A DNA stretch of 5,342 bases from Smithella sp. (GTDB lineage Bacteria; Desulfobacterota; Syntrophia; Syntrophales; Smithellaceae), in assembly GCA_012797505.1 (NCBI GenBank), contig JAAZOZ010000303.1, positions 1 through 5,342 on the forward strand, read 5' to 3'. The notes under the pieces are model-generated. The model was given only the letters and a program-made list of their open reading frames with translations. It did no database searches and was not told where the DNA came from. Positions 1 to 5,342 of the stretch are shown piece by piece (position 1 is the stretch's first letter; each line of letters begins with the position of its first letter). A program made the translations under genes and the position numbers.

Positions 1-972
1 ATCACCGAGATGTTTGGGATCAAGTACCCCATTATTTGTGGGGCGATGATGTGGCTTTGTAAACCGACGCTCGCCGCGGCGGTTTCCAACGCGGGGGGAA
101 TGGGAAATCTTACCGCGGGAAATTATGAAACGGAAGAGGACTTCCGCAACGCTATTCGTCAGACCCGCAAACTTACCGACAAGCCGTTCATGGTCGGAAT
201 CACCATTCTTCCTTCCGTGCGCATCACGGCGGGGCATCACCAGATGTACCTGCGGGTTTGCGCGGAAGAAAAAGTGGCGGGCATTGAAGTGTCCGGCGCT
301 CCGGTGGACAAGGCGGTGGGTCCCGAGTACATCGACCTGCTGAAAAAAGCAGGGGTTAAACTTTTTCATAAGGTGGGGTCGGTGCGTCATGCCCTGCACG
401 CGGAGAAGGCCGGCTATGACGGCATTTACGCCGCCGGCATCGAGGAGGGCGGACATCCGCTGGATGATGATGTCACAACCATGGTGTTGACCCCCCGTAT
501 TGTCGAATCCGTGAAAATCCCCGTGGTGACGGTGGGCGGCATCGCCAACGGCAAGTCCCTTGCGGCAGCGCTCACGCTGGGAGCGCAGGGGGTTATGATG
601 GCCAGTCGTTTCATTGCCACCAAAGATTGTGTGGTCCACAATAATATCAAAGAGGAAATTGTGAAACGCCAGGAATATGAGACCACGCTGATCTGTAAAA
701 CCCTTCATCTGCAGGGCAGGGCGCTCAAGAACCAGGTGGTTAAGAATATCTGTGAAATTGAGGAGAAAGGCGGGGGGTTCGAGGCTCTGTATCCCCTGAT
801 CGCCGGTGAGCGAATGAAAGAGGCATGGGAAGACGGCGACGTCGAGGTCGCTCCCATGATGGTGGGGCAGTCGATTGGACTTATCCAGGATGTGCCCACC
901 TGCAAGGAACTGTTGGCGCGAATGGTGAAAGAGGCCGAGGAGACGCTGGCGAGAGTGAACAAGCTGTTTTAA
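1..972 (+). CDS. Nitronate monooxygenase / FabK-like FMN flavoprotein, 5' end cut by window
   Basis: TIM-barrel flavoprotein of the 2-nitropropane dioxygenase/nitronate monooxygenase family, which also includes the enoyl-ACP reductase FabK. The reading frame is open to base 1 and encodes Ile-Thr-Glu before the first visible ATG at 10. Family members usually begin about seven residues before that Met (a MKTRITE-type start), so the true start probably lies just upstream of the window. Counting from the Met at base 10, the YPII segment (6-9) and SNAGGMG (26-32) form the N-terminal FMN-side signature. EEGGH ends in His149, the position of the catalytic His of nitronate monooxygenase and FabK. VGGIANG (175-181) and GAQGVMMASRF (191-201) are the phosphate-binding end of the barrel. 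The usual YPIIQGGM motif reads YPIICGAM, with Cys in place of Gln. Complete C-terminus; stop TAA at 970. Family assignment is firm. Substrate is not: in an acyl-CoA operon it may reduce an enoyl- or ring-acyl-CoA (as suggested for IpdC-like relatives) rather than oxidise nitronates. Confidence 0.88.
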   Translation: MTEMFGIKYPIICGAMMWLCKPTLAAAVSNAGGMGNLTAGNYETEEDFRNAIRQTRKLTDKPFMVGITILPSVRITAGHHQMYLRVCAEEKVAGIEVSGAPVDKAVGPEYIDLLKKAGVKLFHKVGSVRHALHAEKAGYDGIYAAGIEEGGHPLDDDVTTMVLTPRIVESVKIPVVTVGGIANGKSLAAALTLGAQGVMMASRFIATKDCVVHNNIKEEIVKRQEYETTLICKTLHLQGRALKNQVVKNICEIEEKGGGFEALYPLIAGERMKEAWEDGDVEVAPMMVGQSIGLIQDVPTCKELLARMVKEAEETLARVNKLF

Positions 973-1037
973 CTTTCCGGCGTAGATGTTTTGTCCAAGG
1001 ATTCAATGAAATTGCTTTCAAGAGACATTTCACGAAA

Positions 1038-1046
1038 AGGAGAAGG
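1038..1046 (+). promoter_or_regulatory. Ribosome binding site, deciding the SDR gene start
   Basis: AGGAGAAGG lies directly before ATGATG. AGGAG (1038-1042) is 4 bases from the ATG at 1047 and 7 bases from the ATG at 1050, so the second Met is an equally good or better start; the two differ by one residue. The same frame is open back to an ATG at 825, but that ATG lies within the flavoprotein gene without a comparable site, so the longer start is not believed. Confidence 0.6.
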
Positions 1047-2324
1047 ATGATGGGAGCAAGTAAGGAGATCCGTTTTGATGGTCGGGTGGCCGTTGTCACC
1101 GGAGCGGGCGGCGGACTGGGGCGTGTGTACGCTCTTGAGTTTGCCCGGCGGGGCGCAAAAGTAGTGATCAATGATTTCGGCGGCGCCAGGGACGGCGCAG
1201 GCCCCGGAGCGGCCGGTCCGGCGGACAAAGTCGTAGATGAGATCAAAGCCCTGGGGGGAGAGGCGGTTGCGAATTACGATAATGTTGCGACCGCGAACGG
1301 GGGAGAAAATATCGTCAAGACGGCCGTGGATGCTTTTGGGAAAGTGGACATTCTGGTCAACAATGCCGGCATTCTGCGGGATAAGGGCATTCTTAAAATG
1401 GAGCCGGAAAACTGGCAGGCGGTTCTGGATGTTCATCTGAACGGGGCCTTCTATGTGACGCGTCCCGCTTTCGCCGTCATGCGGGACCATGGCTACGGAC
1501 GGATCATCATGACGACGTCCGCCGCGGGGCTTTACGGCAATTTCGGCCAGAGTAACTACTCCTCGGCCAAACTGGGTCTTGTCGGCTTCATGAACACCCT
1601 GAAGCTTGAAGGCATCAAGTACAACATTAAAGTGAACACGGTGGCGCCCATTGCCGCGTCACGTCTCACGGAGGATATTCTGCCGCCCGATCTGCTGGCC
1701 AAAATGAATCCCGCGTATGTTGCGCCCATCGTGCTCTATCTGGGCTCTGAAGAATGCAATGAGACCGGCAGAATTTACAACTGCGGCGCTGGATTTTACA
1801 ATCGCGCCGCCATGATGACCAGTCCCGGCGTCGTCATCGGGAGCGGCAAGAAGGTTCCGTCCGTCGAGGACATCTCCGTCAACTGGGCGAAGATCATGGA
1901 TCTCAAGGGAGCCAAGGAATACGGACAATTGAACGATCTGGTCCTGCAGGACCTTCTCTCGGCGTTGGAGGGGAAGAAAGAGCCGGCGCAAAGCGGCGGC
2001 GGTTTCGCCGCGGTGAAGGATGTCTTTGAAAAAATGCCCGGGGCCTTTCAGGCAGGCGCGGCGGGAGGAGCGGCGGTTGTGTTCCAGTACTGCATCTCGG
2101 GCGACGGCGGCGGGGATTGGTCCGTCGACATCAAAAACGGCGCTTGCACCATAGCGTCCGGCCTGCATGCCAGTCCGACCTGCACGCTGAAGATTCAGGC
2201 CGGGGATTTTCTCGATCTGATGAACGGCAAGGTCAATGCCATGAAGGCCTATACCTCGGGAAAACTGAAGATCGAGGGAGACATCATGAAATCCCAGCTT
2301 TTGGAGAAAATCTTCAAGTTTTAG
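1047..2324 (+). CDS. (3R)-hydroxyacyl-CoA dehydrogenase (MFE-2-type SDR) fused to SCP2 domain
   Basis: 425 residues. Likely NAD-dependent interconversion of (3R)-3-hydroxyacyl-CoA and 3-oxoacyl-CoA in the cytoplasm; no signal peptide or membrane segment is seen. Residues 10-265 are a classical SDR: TGAGGGLG (18-25) binds the dinucleotide, Asp43 at the end of the second strand favours NAD over NADP, NNAG is 105-108, and the catalytic set is Asn132, Ser158, Tyr171 and Lys175, all present. The NDFGGARDG and GLYGNFGQ stretches and the downstream helix around NWAKIMD (279-285) are hallmarks of the dehydrogenase unit of peroxisomal MFE-2 (HSD17B4). Residues about 320-425 form an SCP2 sterol/acyl-CoA carrier domain ending GDIMKSQLLEKIFKF. 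The MaoC-like enoyl-CoA hydratase unit that lies between these parts in eukaryotic MFE-2 is missing; a short Gly/Ala linker (about 308-320) takes its place. It follows the flavoprotein by 74 bases. It is a close paralogue of the C-terminal half of the next gene. Domain calls are strong; the natural acyl group is unknown. Confidence 0.9.
   Translation: MMGASKEIRFDGRVAVVTGAGGGLGRVYALEFARRGAKVVINDFGGARDGAGPGAAGPADKVVDEIKALGGEAVANYDNVATANGGENIVKTAVDAFGKVDILVNNAGILRDKGILKMEPENWQAVLDVHLNGAFYVTRPAFAVMRDHGYGRIIMTTSAAGLYGNFGQSNYSSAKLGLVGFMNTLKLEGIKYNIKVNTVAPIAASRLTEDILPPDLLAKMNPAYVAPIVLYLGSEECNETGRIYNCGAGFYNRAAMMTSPGVVIGSGKKVPSVEDISVNWAKIMDLKGAKEYGQLNDLVLQDLLSALEGKKEPAQSGGGFAAVKDVFEKMPGAFQAGAAGGAAVVFQYCISGDGGGDWSVDIKNGACTIASGLHASPTCTLKIQAGDFLDLMNGKVNAMKAYTSGKLKIEGDIMKSQLLEKIFKF
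1074..2321 (+). repeat. SDR-SCP2 module, copy 1 of tandem duplication
   Basis: This stretch and 3862-5109 encode the same two-domain module. Hand alignment of the SDR part (1074-1841 against 3862-4629, 256 residues, no gaps) gives 51 mismatches, about 80% identity. The last 100 aligned residues of the SCP2 part give 47 mismatches, about 53% identity. The linker between them differs in sequence. All four SDR catalytic residues are kept in both copies. Confidence 0.9.
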
Positions 2325-2347
2325 AGCGGAGATTTTCTGAAGCGTCG

Positions 2348-2363
2348 GTTTAAAAATTTGAAC
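2348..2363. repeat. AT-rich imperfect inverted repeat in the intergenic gap
   Basis: GTTTAAAAATTTGAAC can fold as a 7-base-pair stem (one G-T pair) around two A residues, in the 70-base gap before the fusion gene. It stands out as AT-rich in a GC-rich window. It has no T-run after it and a weak stem, so it is not a convincing terminator. It could be an operator or chance; the gap otherwise holds only the ribosome binding site. Confidence 0.2.
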
Positions 2364-2380
2364 GCAATGTCTTGTGAACA

Positions 2381-2388
2381 AAGGAGGT
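2381..2388 (+). promoter_or_regulatory. Strong ribosome binding site, deciding the fusion gene start
   Basis: AAGGAGGT is a near-perfect Shine-Dalgarno site; AGGAGG ends 7 bases before the ATG at 2395. A longer frame could begin at GTG 2374, but that codon would put the site inside the gene. The protein start MIGITSYGAYIPR from 2395 also matches how HMG-CoA-synthase-like proteins begin. Confidence 0.85.
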
Positions 2389-2394
2389 AAAACG

Positions 2395-5118
2395 ATGATC
2401 GGAATTACGTCATACGGAGCCTATATTCCCCGCCTGCGATTGGACAGAATGGCTATTTATCAATCGATGGGCTGGTTCGCTCCGGCGCTTATCAGTGTGG
2501 CCCAGGGCGAACGTTCCATGTGCAATTACGATGAGGACAGCCTGACGATGGCCGTCGCCGCGTCCATGGATTGTTTGATTGGAAAAGACAAAACAAAAAT
2601 CGATGCGGGATACCTGTGCTCCACGAGCCTGCCTTTCCTGGATCGCCAGAATGCCGGCATTCTGGCCACGGCTCTGAATCTGCGGAGCGACATCAATACG
2701 GCGGATTTTACGTCTTGCCAGAGGGCCGGCACGACCGGACTCCTGACCGCTCTGGATGTCGTCAAATCGGGGAGCCGAAAATCCATTCTGGTGACCGCGT
2801 CCGACAAACGGCAGACCCGTCCGGCCGGCTTTTACGAAATGTGGTTCGGCGACGGCGCGGCGTCGGTCCTGGTTGGGGATGAAGACGTTGTGGCGGAGTT
2901 CCTGGGTTCCTACTCCCTCACCTACGATTTCGTGGATCATTACCGGGGATCCAAATCCGAGTTCGACTACACCTGGGAAGAGAGGTGGCTCAGGGAAGAA
3001 GGCTATTCCAAAATCATTCCCGAAGCGGTGAACGGCCTGTTCAAGAAATTGAATATTTCGATGAATGACGTGCAAAAACTGGTTTTCCCCTGTTTGTTCA
3101 AGGCGGAACACCGGGCGATCGGGAAAAAGCTGGGGGCTGCTCCGGAAAAACTGGCCGATACGATGCACGAAGTCACCGGAGAGACAGGCGTTGCGCATGC
3201 TCTCCTGATGCTGGTCGGAGCGCTCGAAACGGCAAAGCCGGGAGACGGCATTCTTCTGGCCGGTTTCGGACAGGGCTGTGACGCTCTTTATTTCAAGGTT
3301 ACGGAGAATATCGGAAAACTGGCCGAGCGCGCGGGACTCAAAGGATCGCTGGCCAATAAGAAGACCACGGACAACTACATGAAGTTCCTGAAATTCCGGG
3401 ATCTGATCAATCCGGAGATGGGAATTCGGTCGGAAGCGCCGGTGCAGACGGCCATGACGGCTCTGTGGCGGAACCGGAAAATGATCCTCGGGTTTGTCGG
3501 CGGAAAATGCCGGGATTGCGGAACGGCTCAGTATCCACCGGCGGATCTGTGTGTGAATCCGGCCTGCGGTCACCTGAAAACACAGGACGATTACGAATTT
3601 GCCAATATCAAGGCCAGAGTCCGCTCGTTTACGGGAGATCTGCTGGCTGTATCGGTGGATCCACCGGCGATTTACGGCATGGTGCAGTTTGAGGGCGGCG
3701 GCCGGCTCATGATGGATTTCACCGACAGTGAGTTGAACGACATCAAAGTCGGCATGCCCGTCAAGATGTCTTTCCGCAGACGGGTCGTGGATACGGTCCG
3801 GGGATTCTCGCAATACTTCTGGAAGGCCGTTCCCCAGACGGACTGGATACCGGAAATCGATTTTCAGGGACGGGTGGCCATTGTCACGGGCGCCGGCGGC
3901 GGTTTGGGCCGGGCGTATGCCCTGGAGCTGGGTCGCCGCGGAGCCAAGGTTGTCGTAAATGATTTCGGAGGCGCGCGCGACGGATCGGGAGCAGGAGCCG
4001 CCGGTCCCGCCGATCTGGTGGTTGCCGACATCAAGGCCATGGGCGGCGAAGCCGTCGCCAATTACGACAACGTCGCCACGCCCGAAGGCGGTCGGAAGAT
4101 CGTGAAGACGGCGCTGGACGCTTTCGGCAAAGTCGATATCCTCATCAACAACGCCGGCATTCTCAGGGATAAAGGCATCCTGAAGATGGAGCCGGAAAAC
4201 TGGCGGGCCGTTCTCGCCGTCCACCTCAACGGCGCCTATAACGTGACGAGGCCGGCTTTCGAGGCCATGCGGCAGAACGGTTACGGCCGCATCATCATGA
4301 CCACTTCCGCGGCCGGCCTTTACGGCAATTTCGGCCAGACGAATTATTCCGCAGCCAAGCTGGGTCTTGTCGGCTTCATGAACACGCTGAAGCTGGAGGG
4401 CGCGAAATACAACATCAAGGTCAACACCATCGCCCCCATCGCCGCATCCCGGTTAACCGAGGATATGATGCCGCCGGAGATGCTCGAGAAAATGAATCCG
4501 GCTTACGTCGCCGGCATCGTTCTGTATCTGTGTTCTGAAGACTGCAAGGATTCCGGCAACATCTTCAATGCGGGGGCCGGCTTCTTCAGCCGGGCGGCGA
4601 TTCTGACCGGCCCCGGCGTGATGCTGGGGGACGAGACGCATGTGCCGACGCCGGAAATGATTCGTGACAACTGGGACAAGATCAACAGTCTGGAAGGGGC
4701 GAAACCCTATACGGAACTCAATATGGCCATTATGGATTTTCTGACGCCTCCCGCCGCCGCCGGCGCGCCGGCGGCTGAAAGCGGCGCAGGCGGGCTGGAT
4801 GTCGCAGGGGTCTTCAAGAAAATGCCCTCCGTATTCAATGCGGCGGCCGCCGCCGGAAAAGACGTGACCTTCCAGTTCAATATATCCGGTCCGGCAGGCG
4901 GGGATTGGTTTGTCGCCGTCAAGGATGGAACGTGCAGCGTCACAACCGGGAAGGGAGACAGTCCCACGACTACCATCGGCATGGCCGATACGGATTTTGT
5001 TGACCTAATTACCGGAAAGCTTGACGGGATGAAGGCTTTCAGCGCCGGAAAACTGAAGGTCGGCGGAGACATGATGAAATCCCAGTTGATCGGAAAGCTG
5101 TTTAAATTCAACTCATGA
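2395..5118 (+). CDS. Four-domain fusion: HMG-CoA-synthase-like, DUF35 zinc ribbon/OB fold, MFE-2-type SDR, SCP2
   Basis: 907 residues. Residues 1 to about 305 are a thiolase-fold domain resembling archaeal HMG-CoA synthase: ITSYGAYIPR at the start, nucleophile Cys108 in TSCQRAGT, FGDGAAS (151-157), and GFGQGCDALYF near the end. The usual catalytic Glu (archaeal GSES-type motif) aligns with Thr77, and the usual His (VFHQP-type) aligns with Pro232, so the chemistry may differ; His268 is another possible active-site residue. Residues about 357-393 are a rubredoxin-like zinc ribbon with Cys372, Cys375, Cys386 and Cys391 (CX2C-X10-CX4C), followed by the DUF35 OB fold to about 470. Residues 490-745 are an SDR with TGAGGGLG (498-505), Asp523, NNAG (585-588), Asn612, Ser638, Tyr651 and Lys655, all intact; the RDNWDKI helix after it again matches MFE-2. 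An Ala/Gly/Pro-rich linker (about 784-800) leads to SCP2 (about 802-907). No frameshift or stop is seen at the DUF35-SDR junction (WIPEIDFQGRVA). Likely role: acyl-CoA condensation or cleavage coupled to 3-oxo/3-hydroxy redox, with the thiolase 12 bases downstream as partner. Domain calls are strong; the reaction is inferred. Confidence 0.9.
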   Translation: MIGITSYGAYIPRLRLDRMAIYQSMGWFAPALISVAQGERSMCNYDEDSLTMAVAASMDCLIGKDKTKIDAGYLCSTSLPFLDRQNAGILATALNLRSDINTADFTSCQRAGTTGLLTALDVVKSGSRKSILVTASDKRQTRPAGFYEMWFGDGAASVLVGDEDVVAEFLGSYSLTYDFVDHYRGSKSEFDYTWEERWLREEGYSKIIPEAVNGLFKKLNISMNDVQKLVFPCLFKAEHRAIGKKLGAAPEKLADTMHEVTGETGVAHALLMLVGALETAKPGDGILLAGFGQGCDALYFKVTENIGKLAERAGLKGSLANKKTTDNYMKFLKFRDLINPEMGIRSEAPVQTAMTALWRNRKMILGFVGGKCRDCGTAQYPPADLCVNPACGHLKTQDDYEFANIKARVRSFTGDLLAVSVDPPAIYGMVQFEGGGRLMMDFTDSELNDIKVGMPVKMSFRRRVVDTVRGFSQYFWKAVPQTDWIPEIDFQGRVAIVTGAGGGLGRAYALELGRRGAKVVVNDFGGARDGSGAGAAGPADLVVADIKAMGGEAVANYDNVATPEGGRKIVKTALDAFGKVDILINNAGILRDKGILKMEPENWRAVLAVHLNGAYNVTRPAFEAMRQNGYGRIIMTTSAAGLYGNFGQTNYSAAKLGLVGFMNTLKLEGAKYNIKVNTIAPIAASRLTEDMMPPEMLEKMNPAYVAGIVLYLCSEDCKDSGNIFNAGAGFFSRAAILTGPGVMLGDETHVPTPEMIRDNWDKINSLEGAKPYTELNMAIMDFLTPPAAAGAPAAESGAGGLDVAGVFKKMPSVFNAAAAAGKDVTFQFNISGPAGGDWFVAVKDGTCSVTTGKGDSPTTTIGMADTDFVDLITGKLDGMKAFSAGKLKVGGDMMKSQLIGKLFKFNS
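3862..5109 (+). repeat. SDR-SCP2 module, copy 2, embedded in the fusion gene
   Basis: This is the second copy of the module at 1074-2321, here joined in frame behind the DUF35 domain. The longest exact DNA match I noticed between copies is 26 bases (1572-1597 and 4360-4385), within a conserved coding block. Many other codons for identical residues differ at the third base, so the duplication does not look recent. Confidence 0.9.
4756..4775. repeat. Perfect 20-base palindrome in the SDR-SCP2 linker
   Basis: GCCGCCGGCGCGCCGGCGGC reads the same on both strands. It codes for part of the Ala/Gly/Pro-rich linker before the SCP2 domain. GC-rich codons for Ala, Gly and Pro readily give such symmetry, so a function is not implied. 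Confidence 0.6.
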
Positions 5119-5125
5119 GGAGGTG
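5118..5125 (+). promoter_or_regulatory. Strong ribosome binding site of the thiolase gene
   Basis: AGGAGGTG begins on the last base of the fusion gene's TGA stop; AGGAGG ends 7 bases before the ATG at 5131. The site abutting the stop codon suggests translational coupling of the two genes. Confidence 0.8.
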
Positions 5126-5130
5126 GTGTT

Positions 5131-5342
5131 ATGGCTTCAGGAATCAAAGATAAAGTCGCTATTATCGGCATGGGATGCAGCCGGTTCGGAGAGCGATGGG
5201 ATATAGGAGCCGAGGGGCTGATGGTTGAGGCCTTTCAGGAAGCGATCGCCGATGCAGGCATTGAAAAGAAAGATATTCAGGCGGCCTGGTACGGCGTCTG
5301 TATGGATGAGGTCAATGTGGGGAAGGGGGCTCCGTCGATGGG
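5131..5342 (+). CDS. Thiolase (SCP-x / acetyl-CoA acetyltransferase type), 3' end cut by window
   Basis: Only the first 70 residues are inside the window. The start MASGIKDKVAIIGMGCSRFG, followed by a helix with LMVEAFQEAIADAGI (30-44) and a strand at AAWYGVC (51-57), is the typical N-terminus of the thiolase group that includes SCP-x-type thiolases and thiolase-like aldolases. The catalytic Cys (usually near residue 85-120) lies beyond the window, so activity cannot be judged. It follows the fusion gene by 12 bases with its own strong ribosome binding site, so the two are almost surely co-expressed. Thiolases of this group often need a DUF35 protein as a partner (archaeal acetoacetyl-CoA thiolase, BbsB, Ltp2), and the fusion gene supplies one. 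Likely role is thiolytic or retro-aldol cleavage, or condensation, of an acyl-CoA. Confidence 0.8.
   Translation, partial: MASGIKDKVAIIGMGCSRFGERWDIGAEGLMVEAFQEAIADAGIEKKDIQAAWYGVCMDEVNVGKGAPSM

Noticed and set aside
825..1046. Longer N-terminus for the SDR-SCP2 protein starting at ATG 825
   Set aside because: The extra residues lie in another frame of the flavoprotein gene and resemble no domain. The ATG at 1047/1050 has a ribosome binding site and fits the SDR N-terminus.
973..1046. Possible terminator or promoter between the flavoprotein and SDR genes
   Set aside because: I found no GC-rich stem followed by a T-run and no convincing pair of -35 and -10 boxes; the gap is best read as an operon spacer with a ribosome binding site.
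1659..2381. 240-codon minus-strand open frame over the SCP2 region
   Set aside because: It is a shadow of the SDR-SCP2 gene with no recognisable domain and no visible ribosome binding site of note.
2374..2394. GTG start at 2374 for the fusion gene
   Set aside because: It would place the AAGGAGGT site inside the coding sequence and add MNKGGKT, which is that site translated; ATG 2395 is correctly spaced.
3780..3870. Assembly or sequencing error fusing two separate genes at the DUF35-SDR junction
   Set aside because: The frame passes through without disturbance, the DUF35 C-terminus and the SDR N-terminus are both complete, and no leftover ribosome binding site with ATG is seen before the SDR part.
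2410..4224. 604-codon open frame on the minus strand opposite the fusion gene
   Set aside because: It is antisense to strongly supported domains. Its translation shows no recognisable motif, and long antisense frames are common opposite GC-rich coding sequence.

Overview
The window holds four genes, all on the + strand, packed as one apparent operon: the 3' end of a nitronate monooxygenase/FabK-type flavoprotein gene, a (3R)-hydroxyacyl-CoA dehydrogenase-SCP2 gene, a very long four-domain fusion gene (HMG-CoA-synthase-like, DUF35 zinc ribbon/OB fold, SDR, SCP2), and the 5' end of a thiolase gene. Gaps are 74, 70 and 12 bases. No terminator is visible between genes, and strong Shine-Dalgarno sites sit before the last two. 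I saw no RNA genes, mobile elements or CRISPR.

The sequence is GC-rich, with AGGAGG-type ribosome binding sites and an acyl-CoA metabolism gene set typical of metabolically versatile bacteria. The style of the proteins recalls anaerobic fatty or aromatic acid degraders of the Desulfobacterota. That placement is an impression from protein style, not a proof.

Region by region: 1-972 encodes the flavoprotein, open at its 5' end. 1047-2324 encodes a 425-residue protein whose N-terminal 250 or so residues look like the dehydrogenase unit of peroxisomal multifunctional enzyme 2 (MFE-2/HSD17B4), followed by a sterol-carrier-protein-2 domain. The MFE-2 hydratase unit that normally lies between them is absent. 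2395-5118 encodes a 907-residue protein. Its first half is a thiolase-fold HMG-CoA-synthase-like domain plus DUF35; its second half is a second copy of the same SDR-SCP2 module, about 80% identical to the first over the SDR part. 5131 onward begins an SCP-x-type thiolase.

Read together, the genes look like a CoA-thioester pathway: oxidation or reduction of a 3-hydroxyacyl/3-oxoacyl-CoA by the SDR units, carbon-carbon bond making or breaking by the HMGS-like domain and/or the thiolase, lipid or acyl-CoA holding by SCP2 domains, and a possible enoyl reduction by the flavoprotein. The DUF35 domain beside a thiolase recalls known thiolase-DUF35-HMGS assemblies of archaea, the BbsAB thiolase of anaerobic toluene degradation and the ChsH2-Ltp2 aldolase of steroid degradation. 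The physical fusion of these parts is the most unusual thing here. The substrate cannot be read from the sequence, and the HMGS-like domain appears to have lost two of the three standard catalytic residues, so its reaction is open.
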